From: an uncultured Oleiphilus sp.
GTDB taxonomy: Bacteria > Pseudomonadota > Gammaproteobacteria > Pseudomonadales > Oleiphilaceae
Length of the DNA: 64,000 nucleotides
Direction of reading: 5' to 3'
Assembly: GCA_913020245.1 (NCBI GenBank)
Contig: CAJWAD010000007.1
Span: 1-64,000 of the forward strand
A program made the position numbers and the translations under genes. Of this stretch, positions 9,626-20,127 are shown piece after piece (the stretch's first letter is position 1; each line of letters opens with the position of its first letter). The notes under the pieces are model-generated. The model was not told the DNA's origin and ran no database searches. It was given only the letters and a program-made list of their open reading frames with translations.

Positions 9626-11242
9626 ATGACCGACACGCCGCTTCTACGCGTCGAAAACCTTGCCATCTCTTTTGCTCAAGGCGAGCATGAATTTGCTGCG
9701 GTAAAAGACCTAAGTTATTCGCTACATGCCGGCGAAACACTGGCAATAGTCGGTGAAAGTGGCTCAGGAAAATCAGTCAGTGCGAACGCGATTATGCAAT
9801 TGTTACCCCAAACAACGCGCTATAAGTCAGGTCGAATTTTTTATAAAGGTGAAGAGCTTCTTGGTAAATCTGAAGCATTCATGCGTACGATTCGTGGCAA
9901 TGAAATTAGTATGATATTTCAAGAACCAATGACTTCTCTCAATCCGCTTCATACAATCGAGAAACAAATCGGAGAAGTACTGCGGTTACACAAGAAACGC
10001 AGTCCTAAAGAAATCTATACGCAAACACTTGAACTGCTTGAATTAGTCGCAATACCTGATGCCAAAGCGAGAATGACGGCCTACCCACATGAATTGTCGG
10101 GTGGCCAAAAACAACGCATTATGATTGCGATGGCGCTAGCCAACGAACCCAAAATACTGATTGCTGATGAACCCACTACAGCACTTGATGTAACCGTTCA
10201 AAAGCAGGTTTTGGAACTGATTAAGCAGTTACAAAAAAAGCGAAACATGGCTGTGATATTAATCTCTCATGATTTGTCTATTGTTAGGCAATATGCAGAC
10301 AACTTGCTCGTTATGCGTCAAGGAGAACTACTGGAAACAGGCGTATGTAAGACGATTATGGCTAACCCATCACATCACTATACTCAGTCGTTGATTGATG
10401 CCGAGCCTGCAGGAAGACCGGCGCCTGTTTCCCAAAATGCGCCCACGCTATTAGCCAGTAAGCATTTAAAAGTTTGGTTCACAAAGCAAAAGAATTTTTG
10501 GGGAAAACCGATTAGTTTCATAAAAGCAGTAGATGATATCAGTCTTGACGTTCGTGAGGGCGAGACCCTTGGCATTGTCGGTGAAAGTGGCAGTGGCAAA
10601 ACAACGTATGGCTTGGCCTTGATGCGTCTCATTAACTGTGAAGGCGGCATCACCTTCAAAGGAAAGCGTGTCGATGAACTCAATCAAAAGGCGTTTCGTC
10701 CACTTCGCAAGCAAATCCAAATCGTCTTCCAAGATCCCTATGGCAGTTTAAGCCCGCGTATGTCAGTTTTTCAGATTATTGAAGAGGGATTAATTATTCA
10801 TGGCATGGGTGACCAAGATGAACGCGAACAGGCAATTATTGATGTATTAAAGGAAGTGGAACTTGATCCTGCGACCCGCCATCGCTACCCACACGAGTTT
10901 TCTGGGGGGCAACGTCAACGCATTGCCATCGCAAGAGCACTCGTGCTCAAACCCAAGCTTATTATTTTAGACGAACCAACATCAGCACTTGATAGAACCG
11001 TTCAAATCCAAGTCATCGACCTATTAAGAACACTTCAAAAAAAATACAACCTAAGCTATCTTTTTATTAGTCATGACCTCTCAGTCGTAAGGGCATTGAG
11101 TCACAAGGTTGCGGTAATGAAAGCAGGAAGGGTTGTTGAGTATAGCGATTGTGAGACACTTTTTAAGGCCCCTAAAAAAGCCTACACTCAAACCTTACTC
11201 AATGCGGCTTATTTTTATAGTCAGACCGATGCGATTCAATAA
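9626..11242 (+). CDS. yejF: Peptide ABC transporter ATP-binding protein YejF
   Basis: Fused double ATPase that powers the Yej importer. The start is placed at ATG 9626, preceded by AAGGAAG; an in-frame ATG at 9584 would overlap yejE by 41 bases and add residues of no family character. This gives 538 residues. Both halves have a full nucleotide-binding domain: Walker A GESGSGKS and GESGSGKT, ABC signatures LSGGQKQR and FSGGQRQR, Walker B ILIADEP and LIILDEP, and H-loops. It closes the yejABEF operon. Confidence 0.96.
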   Translation: MTDTPLLRVENLAISFAQGEHEFAAVKDLSYSLHAGETLAIVGESGSGKSVSANAIMQLLPQTTRYKSGRIFYKGEELLGKSEAFMRTIRGNEISMIFQEPMTSLNPLHTIEKQIGEVLRLHKKRSPKEIYTQTLELLELVAIPDAKARMTAYPHELSGGQKQRIMIAMALANEPKILIADEPTTALDVTVQKQVLELIKQLQKKRNMAVILISHDLSIVRQYADNLLVMRQGELLETGVCKTIMANPSHHYTQSLIDAEPAGRPAPVSQNAPTLLASKHLKVWFTKQKNFWGKPISFIKAVDDISLDVREGETLGIVGESGSGKTTYGLALMRLINCEGGITFKGKRVDELNQKAFRPLRKQIQIVFQDPYGSLSPRMSVFQIIEEGLIIHGMGDQDEREQAIIDVLKEVELDPATRHRYPHEFSGGQRQRIAIARALVLKPKLIILDEPTSALDRTVQIQVIDLLRTLQKKYNLSYLFISHDLSVVRALSHKVAVMKAGRVVEYSDCETLFKAPKKAYTQTLLNAAYFYSQTDAIQ

Positions 11243-11297
11243 AACAGAGACAAATTCATGCAACAAAGTTTGATAACGTCGAACAAAGGATAGAAAC

Positions 11298-12086
11298 ATG
11301 GGTCTACTGACTGGAAAAAAAGTGCTCATCGTTGGCGTGGCAAGTAAACTCTCAATTGCAAGCGGCATTGCCGAGGCTTGTTTTCGAGAAGGCGCGGAAA
11401 TCGCGCTGACTTACCAAAATGACAAATTAAAGTCTCGTGTTGAGAGCTTTGGTGAGAAATGGAACGCGAGCCTAATACTACCCTTAGATGTTAGCAGTGA
11501 CACACAAATTGAATCTGTTTTCGATTCAATTAAGGCCGAATGGGGAGCCATTGATATCGTCATACACTCAGTCGGCTATGCCCCAGCGAGTGAATTAGAC
11601 GGTGATTATGTCAATGCCACGACACGCGAAGGCTTTCAGATAGCCCACGATATCAGTGCCTATAGCTTTGTTGCCCTCGCGAAATATGCACGACCACTTA
11701 TGCAGGGTCGCAATGCTTGCCTCCTAACCCTCACCTATCTTGGTGCTCAGCGTACACTACCAAATTACAATGTGATGGGTTTGGCAAAAGCTAGCCTTGA
11801 AGCAAACGTGCGCTATATGGCGAATAGCCTGGGTACAGACGGTATTCGCGTTAATGCGATCTCGGCGGGGCCAATTCGGACGCTTGCCGCATCTGGAATA
11901 AAAAGCTTCCGAAAAATGCTAGCCGAAAACGAGAAACAAACGCCACTACGTCGTAATGTAACGATTGAAGAGGTCGGGAATGCCGCTGCATTTCTCTGCA
12001 GCGACTTGGCAAGTGGGATTAGTGGAGAAATTCTATTTGTTGACGGTGGCTTTAATACGACCGCAATGCGCCCTCTCGAAGACTAA
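11298..12086 (+). CDS. fabI: Enoyl-ACP reductase (NADH) FabI
   Basis: FabI catalyses the last step of each fatty-acid elongation cycle, reducing trans-2-enoyl-ACP with NADH, and is the triclosan target. The 262-residue protein has the FabI nucleotide-binding start ([16 protein letters not shown], with the SIASGIA segment) and the Tyr-x6-Lys catalytic pair in [21 protein letters not shown] is the substrate-binding loop, and the GEILFVDGG end is typical. Length equals that of E. coli FabI. It lies 55 bases after yejF and may share its transcript. Confidence 0.96.
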   Translation: MGLLTGKKVLIVGVASKLSIASGIAEACFREGAEIALTYQNDKLKSRVESFGEKWNASLILPLDVSSDTQIESVFDSIKAEWGAIDIVIHSVGYAPASELDGDYVNATTREGFQIAHDISAYSFVALAKYARPLMQGRNACLLTLTYLGAQRTLPNYNVMGLAKASLEANVRYMANSLGTDGIRVNAISAGPIRTLAASGIKSFRKMLAENEKQTPLRRNVTIEEVGNAAAFLCSDLASGISGEILFVDGGFNTTAMRPLED

Positions 12087-12182
12087 TGCCTATGCTTTGC
12101 ACTGTGTCACTGATTTTTTTGCCGTTTCAAATACAATTTAACGCGCTAACAATTTACGGGCTGCAATGCCTACTGGGTAGAG

Positions 12183-13307
12183 ATGGCTAAATTTGGTATT
12201 AAACTTTTCATTCTGCTAAGTTTCGCGTGGTTAACTGCCTGCACGAACATGGGCGCGGCATCAAAAGCATCAACATCGTTATCTAGTTTTTTGGGCTTCT
12301 CCGAACTACCCGACTGGTACGTAAAGAAAAAATATAGCTATCCCGATTCTTTCTATCGCGAGAATGACTTTGGCTTAAACATCCACTATCGCGAGGCGGG
12401 AGAAGGCCCAACTGTTGTGCTTTTGCATGGCGAGCTCACTTCACTACATGCATGGGAAGCATGGTTCGACATTTTAAAACAAGACTTTCATGTCGTGGCA
12501 ATTGATTTACCTGGTGCAGGCTTAACCGGCACGCCTCGCTGTATTGATGATCCAGAAGATATTTGCGCGAGTAACATCACGCGCGACTATTTAGCCCATA
12601 CCTTCACATACTTACTTGAAGACTTAAGCATCGACAAATTTCATCTGGTCGGGAGCTCATTTGGCGGCTACCTATCCGCACTCTACGCAATAAACAATCC
12701 GAACCGCGTCGAATCCTTAACGCTTATTTCGCCACTTGGTTTACAGCAAGATGTGCCTTTTATGGTGAATTATCTAACCAACGCCAATTTTATTACCGAA
12801 CTCGTTCAACCTGCTTCAGTTATCACAACGGTCATTGATGATAACTTCGCCGATCCTAATAAGGTGACGCCTGAAACCTTGAAACGGACAATTCATCTCG
12901 CACAGACCGATGGCGCTCATGAAGGAAATGTGCGGTTTTTAACGGCTGTAAAAGAGCTAATGCAGCGCGGTAGCACCGCTGATTTTGCATCAATCGAGAC
13001 CAAGACATTGCTCATGTGGGGAGACACCGATAAATGGGGTGACGCCAAACATGGTGACAATTGGAATAAAATGATTAACGAAAGCCAGCTAGTAGAATAT
13101 GATAATATCGGCCATTTGAGTATGATCGAACACGCGGAAGATTCGGTATATGATTTTATTGCCTTTGTGAATGATGAGCCACTACCGACTATTGAAGGAC
13201 TTGGCCGCGACAGTTTCACAATACAAGAAGCGATCGAAGGCTTGGATCAAGAATCACTATTCGGTCCAGAGGCTGGGGAACTAGAAGAAATGGATGATAA
13301 TCCGTAA
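12183..13307 (+). CDS. Alpha/beta-hydrolase lipoprotein
   Basis: This 374-residue protein starts with a lipoprotein signal peptide with lipobox LTAC (lipidated Cys20), so it should be membrane-anchored. The alpha/beta-hydrolase fold follows (about 60-325). The oxyanion motif is LLHGELTS, and the nucleophile elbow GSSFGG at 157-162 makes Ser159 the nucleophile. The acid residue is probably in MWGDTDKWG and the His in NIGHLSMIEH. The acidic tail (about 330-374) is probably disordered. The substrate cannot be told: it could be an esterase, lipase or epoxide-hydrolase-like enzyme. Confidence 0.85.
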   Translation: MAKFGIKLFILLSFAWLTACTNMGAASKASTSLSSFLGFSELPDWYVKKKYSYPDSFYRENDFGLNIHYREAGEGPTVVLLHGELTSLHAWEAWFDILKQDFHVVAIDLPGAGLTGTPRCIDDPEDICASNITRDYLAHTFTYLLEDLSIDKFHLVGSSFGGYLSALYAINNPNRVESLTLISPLGLQQDVPFMVNYLTNANFITELVQPASVITTVIDDNFADPNKVTPETLKRTIHLAQTDGAHEGNVRFLTAVKELMQRGSTADFASIETKTLLMWGDTDKWGDAKHGDNWNKMINESQLVEYDNIGHLSMIEHAEDSVYDFIAFVNDEPLPTIEGLGRDSFTIQEAIEGLDQESLFGPEAGELEEMDDNP

Positions 13308-13359
13308 CAGGTTAGCTCACGCTTCCCTAACCGATTTATTAGAAGTGAAAAAGCCTCCG

Positions 13360-13737
13360 TTAATTTAAAAAGCGCGCCATTAACAGCTTCCAATCAATGA
13401 TATGCGTCTGTTCCGATGCGTAGAATACCACACCAGTTAAGAAATCATCTTTGCATGGTTTGACCCAGCGTACTTCAGCAGTCAGACGATAATTGTCGTG
13501 ATGCTGATCTAAATCTACAATTAATGTATGGATTGCGCCAATACGTAGTTCTTCACAAACGAGTAATTGCGCGCCATTAGCAGAGATGTCGACGACCTCA
13601 CAACGCGCTATCTCTGGCAAATCATTCTCGCCAGGCTCAGCCGAAACCACTTCAATAAACATTTCACCACTTTGATAAACCCGCGCTTCGCCGCGCTTCT
13701 CGTCTAAATCAAAGTATCTTTTCATTTCTTCGCTCAT
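13360..13737 (-). CDS. PilZ-domain protein (c-di-GMP-binding type)
   Basis: The 125-residue protein is essentially one PilZ domain. It has an N-terminal basic KRGEAR segment in the place of the RxxxR motif and the second motif DISANGAQL (D-x-S-x-x-G), followed by a beta-barrel pattern ending in VRWVKP and GVVF. It therefore probably binds cyclic di-GMP, with the caveat that the first motif is not a clean RxxxR. It follows the DUF1631-like gene by nine bases on the same strand, suggesting one signalling unit. It is distinct from the type IV pilus PilZ at 44.9 kb. Confidence 0.85.
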   Translation of the reverse strand: MSEEMKRYFDLDEKRGEARVYQSGEMFIEVVSAEPGENDLPEIARCEVVDISANGAQLLVCEELRIGAIHTLIVDLDQHHDNYRLTAEVRWVKPCKDDFLTGVVFYASEQTHIIDWKLLMARFLN

Positions 13738-13746
13738 CCGTTAACC

Positions 13747-15090
13747 CTAGCTGGATATTCTAATTCTGCTAACTACACGTTCTAAGCTATCTTCGAACTC
13801 AGCACCAAAGCTTAAACACTCAACCTCTTGTCTGGAAACAGCCTCAATAAGCTCTTCCTCTAAAAATTCTATTTTCTGCAAACCATGCTTGTCTACAAAC
13901 ACAAACTTCTTAGCGCTTGCCAATTTAACCGCTAATTTAAATTTATCCTGTTTACTTTTTACGAAAATCCACGCATCAAGTCGTAATTTTGAAACCGTTG
14001 CACATGCATTAGCATTAAGTTCCTCTGCATATGCTTTTTCACGCTGAGCTTTCAATCGCGTCGAGCGATCAGCAATCATTTTGGCTTGTTTCTCTGCCTG
14101 TAAACGCGCTTCTTTTTCTGCGTTTTCATGCTCTCTCTGAAGCAGTGCTGCTTCTTTGATTGCTTTTTCAGACGCCGCCTGACGCGCTACCTGCTGTGTC
14201 TCTAAGATCTTCTCGAAACCACGAATTGTGGCATCTAATACCTGCTGCAGACTGAGTAATTTAGATTGCAAGACAAAAGGAGCGTGATTTAATGCTCGTA
14301 CGTCCGCCTCTTCAGTAAAGGTCATATGCTTGACACCGTAAAACGTGACACACACCAATGCGCTTGGCTGTGCTAACCGTTTTATGGCAAGAAAGCGATT
14401 ACCGGAACTGGTGTCAAAATAACCTCGACTACCCACCGCAAGATTAGAATCCTTTTCTGTCTCGTCGCGTGATTGTGTCTTGAGACGCAATTGTTCTGAA
14501 CTAATCAGCCGCTCGGTGACTTTCGAGAACTTTTCTAGACGCGTTGCACGAGCGTCGCGCCAAAGTTTTCTCACGTGTTGCACATGACTAAGGCTTATCT
14601 TTCGGTAATCACACAGCTCATCAATCAATCTTAACAGCAAGGCATACGGATCAATCGCAGACTGTCGAGGGTCCATGCGCCAAGCAAACATATCGCCCGC
14701 AATTTCTTCTCCAAGCTGCATCAATTCGGCCGCCGCATCGGTATCAGACTTACCGTAAACTGCCGCAAAAAGTAGAGCTCGTAAAACGGATAATGCCTCA
14801 CTTACTTCTTTTTCTAACTGACTTTTTCTTAACCAAGTATCAATTAAACGGTCCAATGAAAACGCTAAATTAATAAACGAAGGTGCAAGCGCTGTCGCAG
14901 GAAACGCGAGTCTAATAGACTTAATAAGCGACTGACGAATTTGCTGGTTAGTATCAAGCAGCGCCACATTAAAAAAGTTTTGTATGCTTTGATCCGCGTC
15001 CGAATTTTGTCGGGTACTGTAGCGGAAATCAGGGAGGCGTATGTCTAATTCGAGGGAGAGAGACTTGAGTCGTTTTAATTGCTCAGACAC
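13747..15090 (-). CDS. DUF1631-like protein with central coiled coil
   Basis: No function is known. The 447-residue protein has an all-helical N-terminal part (about 1-190) and a middle part of mixed character. A strongly charged Ala/Lys/Glu coiled coil follows (about 285-355). The C-terminal domain (about 365-440) contains LRLDAWIFVKSKQDKFKLAV followed by FVFVDKHGLQ, resembling the C-terminal barrel of DUF1631 proteins. Typical DUF1631 proteins are larger (about 700 or more residues), so this is a short form. The pairing with a PilZ gene nine bases downstream hints at a c-di-GMP link. The family call is tentative. Confidence 0.6.
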   Translation of the reverse strand: MSEQLKRLKSLSLELDIRLPDFRYSTRQNSDADQSIQNFFNVALLDTNQQIRQSLIKSIRLAFPATALAPSFINLAFSLDRLIDTWLRKSQLEKEVSEALSVLRALLFAAVYGKSDTDAAAELMQLGEEIAGDMFAWRMDPRQSAIDPYALLLRLIDELCDYRKISLSHVQHVRKLWRDARATRLEKFSKVTERLISSEQLRLKTQSRDETEKDSNLAVGSRGYFDTSSGNRFLAIKRLAQPSALVCVTFYGVKHMTFTEEADVRALNHAPFVLQSKLLSLQQVLDATIRGFEKILETQQVARQAASEKAIKEAALLQREHENAEKEARLQAEKQAKMIADRSTRLKAQREKAYAEELNANACATVSKLRLDAWIFVKSKQDKFKLAVKLASAKKFVFVDKHGLQKIEFLEEELIEAVSRQEVECLSFGAEFEDSLERVVSRIRISS

Positions 15091-15404
15091 GTTATCAGGT
15101 ACTTCCGGAACACTGAAAATTTAATAGTTTCAATTATAGTAACTTTCTAACAAATAACAGTGCCAAATATGTTATTTTTTAGTAGTTCTGTTCGAATTAA
15201 AACGAACGGATCGAGGATAATTTATATTAGAAATAGTCGTTTATGTCGTTATTCACCACTAAGTCACGCAACACTACTCTAGCCGTTGCAATAGCATGAA
15301 CTTTCAAGCAACATACTCCGCTGATTAAAACTACCCGTCTTACTTTCAGGCGACGCCTGTTAACACATAATTAGTGGTAGTAATGCCAAACAAGAAGGTA
15401 GAAG
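15091..15404. other. Divergent regulatory spacer between the DUF1631-like gene and DAHP synthase
   Basis: This 314-base AT-rich spacer separates two divergent genes and must hold both promoters. It contains an inverted repeat GTTCG-AATTAAAA-CGAAC at 15190-15207. No TyrR-like box (TGTAAA-N6-TTTACA) or Trp/Phe leader peptide could be seen, so the regulation of the aromatic pathway gene is not evident. Confidence 0.4.
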
Positions 15405-16469
15405 ATGAGTTCCAAATTAGACAATGTAAACGTTAAAGCTCAAGAGCCCCTTATTACCCCGGGCAAACTGAAAGAAGAGATACCGCTCAGTGAGAGAGCA
15501 ACGCAGGTTGTTGAAGAAGGTCGACAAACCATCAACAACATCCTAGATCGAAAAGATAATCGCGTCTTTTTGGTAATTGGTCCTTGTTCTATTCACGATG
15601 TCGATGCCGCTAAAACGTATGCCCGAAAACTTAAAGAACTTTCAGAGAAAGTAAACGATACGCTATATCTGGTAATGCGTGTTTACTTTGAAAAGCCGCG
15701 CACCACGGTGGGCTGGAAAGGTTTGATCAATGACCCCCACCTAAACGATTCATTTGAGATTGAGGAAGGCTTGCATATCGGCCGTCAACTACTGATTGAT
15801 ATTGCAGAAATTGGTCTACCTACTGCAACTGAAGCGCTGGATCCTATTTCGCCACAATATCTGCAAGACACTATCTCTTGGTCAGCAATCGGTGCACGCA
15901 CCACAGAGTCTCAAACACATCGTGAAATGAGCTCGGGACTATCCGTTGCGATCGGTTTCAAAAATGGAACCGATGGTGGCCTCGGCGTTGCCATAAATGC
16001 ACTAGGTTCGGTCGCGCATCCGCATAGTTTCCTTGGTATTAACCGCTCAGGTCAAGTCTCTGTTGTACGAACAAAAGGCAACCCTTATGCACATGTAGTG
16101 TTACGTGGCGGTGGCGGTAAAACAAACTATGACTCAGTCAATGTAGCGCTTTGCGAACAGGCACTGGATAAAGCTAAGTTAGCAAAAAACATCATGATTG
16201 ATTGCAGTCATGCGAACTCTAATAAAGATCCAGCCTTGCAGACCCTGGTCATGCATGACGTAACTAATCAGATATTAGATGGTAACAAATCAATCGTCGG
16301 CTTGATGATTGAGAGCAACCTAAATTGGGGTAATCAGTCGATTCCCAAAGATCTCTCAGAACTCGAATACGGTGTATCGGTAACTGATGCCTGTATTGAT
16401 TGGGAAGCAACCGAAAAATCAGTGCTCGAGATGGCTGAGAAGCTCAGAGGGAAGTTATCAGATCGCTGA
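15405..16469 (+). CDS. 3-deoxy-7-phosphoheptulonate synthase (class I, AroG/F/H type)
   Basis: DAHP synthase condenses phosphoenolpyruvate and erythrose-4-phosphate, the first step of the shikimate pathway. The 354-residue protein has the class I signatures LVIGPCSIHD (PEP site) and YFEKPRTTVGWKGLINDP. It also has GARTTESQTHRE, GFKNGTDG and MIDCSHANS, which include metal- and substrate-binding residues. Length matches E. coli AroG (350). Which amino acid inhibits it cannot be read with certainty, so no isozyme symbol is assigned. A strong hairpin terminator follows. Confidence 0.95.
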   Translation: MSSKLDNVNVKAQEPLITPGKLKEEIPLSERATQVVEEGRQTINNILDRKDNRVFLVIGPCSIHDVDAAKTYARKLKELSEKVNDTLYLVMRVYFEKPRTTVGWKGLINDPHLNDSFEIEEGLHIGRQLLIDIAEIGLPTATEALDPISPQYLQDTISWSAIGARTTESQTHREMSSGLSVAIGFKNGTDGGLGVAINALGSVAHPHSFLGINRSGQVSVVRTKGNPYAHVVLRGGGGKTNYDSVNVALCEQALDKAKLAKNIMIDCSHANSNKDPALQTLVMHDVTNQILDGNKSIVGLMIESNLNWGNQSIPKDLSELEYGVSVTDACIDWEATEKSVLEMAEKLRGKLSDR

Positions 16470-16486
16470 GCGAGTGCCTTACAGCC

Positions 16487-16514
16487 AAAAAAAGGGCGCT
16501 AACGCCCTTTTTTT
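16487..16514. terminator. Bidirectional intrinsic terminator between DAHP synthase and cysG
   Basis: The stem GGGCG-CTAA-CGCCC is flanked by seven A on the left and at least seven T on the right, so it can end transcripts from both sides. It lies 17 bases after the DAHP synthase stop and 36 bases before the cysG stop, between convergent genes. Confidence 0.9.
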
Positions 16515-16550
16515 ATGTAGTGACAAACCACATTCTCCGAAATAAACCGA

Positions 16551-17957
16551 TTACTGATCCCACGCTAATTTATCTCTAAGTTTCACGACCTCACCCACAA
16601 TAATAATGGTCGGTGCTTTAATCTCTGAGGCTCGACAAACCGCATAAATTGTCTCCAAATTTCCGGTCACCACTTTTTGATCTCGAGTGGTACCCTTTGA
16701 TACGAGCGCAACCGGCATCTCTTTAGACATCCCATGTTCCATCAACGCCTTAGCAATCCGTTCTAAACCCATCAAACCCATATAAAAAACGAGCGTTTGG
16801 TTATTTTGCACAAAATCTTGCCAAGGTAATTCAGCGCTATCCGTTTTCAAATGGCCGGTAATAAATCGAACAGACTGAGAATAGTCGCGGTGCGTAAGCG
16901 GAATACCTGCATATGCCCCGCAACCAGCGGCCGCCGTAATACCCGGGACAACCTGAAATGGGACACCATGTTGCGCTAAGGTTTCGATTTCTTCACCGCC
17001 TCGCCCAAAAATAAATGGATCCCCGCCTTTGAGTCGCAGTACACGCCGACCTTGTTTCGCTAGTTTTGCCAACAACTCGTTTATCGACTCTTGAGGTAAG
17101 GTATGTTTCGAGCGCTCTTTACCTACATTTATCAATTCGGCATCCTGCCTGACGAGTGACAGTATCTGCGGAGAGATAAGACGGTCATAAAGCACGACAT
17201 CCGCCTGACGCATTAAACGCAGCGCTTTAAAGGTTAAAAGGTCAGGATCACCCGGCCCCGCTCCAACCAAGTAGACTTCACCACTAAAAGAAGCCTTACT
17301 ACTCTGCTTATCTAGGGCCTCTAAAAAGACTTTTTGGGCTGCACTTTCATCACCCGTGAACACCAAATCCGCAAAACGTCCCTCAAGTTGAGACTCCCAG
17401 AACCGACGCCGCGCATTGCTATTGTTAATACGCTCAGACACATTAGCTTTTAGCGAAGACGAAATCTGTGCGAGTCGACCATATTTGTGAGGAAGCGTTG
17501 TTTCAATTTTTGAGCGCAATAAACGACTAATGATTGGAAGCTCACCACCGCTCGAAACGGCCGCAATGATTGGCGACCGATCAATAATTGCCGGAAACAA
17601 GAAGTCACTTAAATCCTCACGTGAAAGCACATTGCAAGGCACATTATGATGCTTAGCTAATCGAACCAATTCCATATTGTCAGCATCAGTTTCCGATGCG
17701 GCAACACAGACAAACAACTTTGACCAAATACGCGCCTCTACTGCATTTAAATTTACAGCCTTATCTAACAGCGTCAATTGCCCTGCTTTGAGCGCATGGG
17801 CAAATAATTCATGTTCTAAATCCGTTTCAAAATCCAGCGCGTAGACGGCCATACCGGAACGAAGTAACAACTCACACTTACGCGTTGCTGACACACCGTT
17901 ACCAACCAGCAAAGCAGTTTTCTGCTTTACTTTAAAAAAAAGAGGAAGCAAATCCAC
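16551..17957 (-). CDS. cysG: Siroheme synthase CysG (trifunctional)
   Basis: CysG makes siroheme, the cofactor of sulfite and nitrite reductases, from uroporphyrinogen III by methylation, dehydrogenation and iron insertion. The 468-residue protein has an N-terminal Rossmann domain (about 1-115, LPLFFKVKQKTALLVGNG) and a linker with AVSSGGELP. The methyltransferase domain (from about 225) contains YLVGAGPGDPDLLT, LRLKGGDPFIFGRGGEE and PGITAA. Length is close to E. coli CysG (457). The NAD-binding loop reads GNGVSATRK rather than the common GGG form. It lies 53 bases downstream of serS. Confidence 0.95.
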   Translation of the reverse strand: MDLLPLFFKVKQKTALLVGNGVSATRKCELLLRSGMAVYALDFETDLEHELFAHALKAGQLTLLDKAVNLNAVEARIWSKLFVCVAASETDADNMELVRLAKHHNVPCNVLSREDLSDFLFPAIIDRSPIIAAVSSGGELPIISRLLRSKIETTLPHKYGRLAQISSSLKANVSERINNSNARRRFWESQLEGRFADLVFTGDESAAQKVFLEALDKQSSKASFSGEVYLVGAGPGDPDLLTFKALRLMRQADVVLYDRLISPQILSLVRQDAELINVGKERSKHTLPQESINELLAKLAKQGRRVLRLKGGDPFIFGRGGEEIETLAQHGVPFQVVPGITAAAGCGAYAGIPLTHRDYSQSVRFITGHLKTDSAELPWQDFVQNNQTLVFYMGLMGLERIAKALMEHGMSKEMPVALVSKGTTRDQKVVTGNLETIYAVCRASEIKAPTIIIVGEVVKLRDKLAWDQ

Positions 17958-18010
17958 AAATATTGCCTTACCTTAACCGTTACTAATCAATTATTTAAAC
18001 CAAACTAATA

Positions 18011-19300
<1,290 letters not shown>

Positions 19301-19320
19301 TTAAATATTTACTTTCTAAC

Positions 19321-19692
19321 TTATAAGAATGTTAAGCGAGCTATAAAAATACCCGCACCTAAAGCAAGGATGCACAAAACAACAGAGGCTAAAATATAAG
19401 CCAAAGCTGAGAGTAAATCGCCTCGTTCGATCATTTCCCAACTTTCCAAAGAAAACGCTGAAAACGTCGTAAAAGCACCGAGTGCTCCGATCATAATAAG
19501 CGGCTTAAAATGGGGGTCTAAATGCGCTTTTTCTACAATAAAAATAAAGGCGAGTCCCATTAAAAATGAGCCCAAAACGTTTACCAGAAGCGTGCCGTAA
19601 GGATAGTATTTCATCCCTACCGCTGAAACCACGGCATAACGTGATAAAGCGCCAATTGCGCCGGCAACACCGATTAGCAAAAGCGTTTTCAT
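19321..19692 (-). CDS. crcB: Fluoride exporter CrcB/FluC
   Basis: A small dual-topology fluoride channel that protects the cell against fluoride. The 123-residue protein has four membrane helices. It has the family motifs GALSRY near the N terminus, the conserved Asn in VNVLGSFLMG, and the pore segment GALGAFTTFSAFSLE with the Phe and Thr/Ser residues that line the fluoride path. Its length is the usual single-gene homodimer form. No fluoride riboswitch (crcB motif) could be recognised upstream. Confidence 0.95.
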   Translation of the reverse strand: MKTLLLIGVAGAIGALSRYAVVSAVGMKYYPYGTLLVNVLGSFLMGLAFIFIVEKAHLDPHFKPLIMIGALGAFTTFSAFSLESWEMIERGDLLSALAYILASVVLCILALGAGIFIARLTFL

Positions 19693-19813
19693 GACGGCTC
19701 AGCCTCTTGTAAAACTAAAATTTTAACCACATTAAATAAAGATTGACACCCAATATAATGTAATGCGCCCCCAAAACAAGGCAGCAATAGCAAGACACTG
19801 CCGTCCATCCTGC

Positions 19814-20065
19814 TCATTTACACGGCAAGCATTCATGACAAAAGCACGAGACCGTTCGATCCGTTTTGTTCGGCACAATCGCTTTTACAGAACCTGACAT
19901 ATCACCTTGCCATTGTGCTATCGATTTTTCCCGCAAACACCAACAAGAGAAATTAGGATCGTCTGAACAACTTGAGAGTTCTTCTTGTTTATTCGCCATC
20001 TCGCATAAATTTGGTTTCCGACAAGTAGGACAAATCGACTGGTTTATTTCAGTAATCGCTCCCAT
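19814..20065 (-). CDS. Cysteine-rich CWC family mini-protein
   Basis: The 83-residue protein contains ICPTCRKPNLCEMANKQ, then FSCWCL with the CWC triplet, and CFCHECLPCK near the end. This is the pattern of the proteobacterial cysteine-rich CWC family, probably a small metal (zinc or Fe-S) binder of unknown role. Nine to ten Cys in so short a protein argue strongly for a real gene. It fills part of the 435-base interval between crcB and the asparaginase gene. Confidence 0.75.
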   Translation of the reverse strand: MGAITEINQSICPTCRKPNLCEMANKQEELSSCSDDPNFSCWCLREKSIAQWQGDMSGSVKAIVPNKTDRTVSCFCHECLPCK

Positions 20066-20127
20066 AGAACTAGTTTGATAATTGGTTCATAAATTTGAGC
20101 GCCAATGCTAAGCGCATACGCAGTATT

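Noticed and set aside
19693-19813. Fluoride riboswitch before crcB
   Set aside because: No conserved crcB-motif core could be recognised upstream of the gene.
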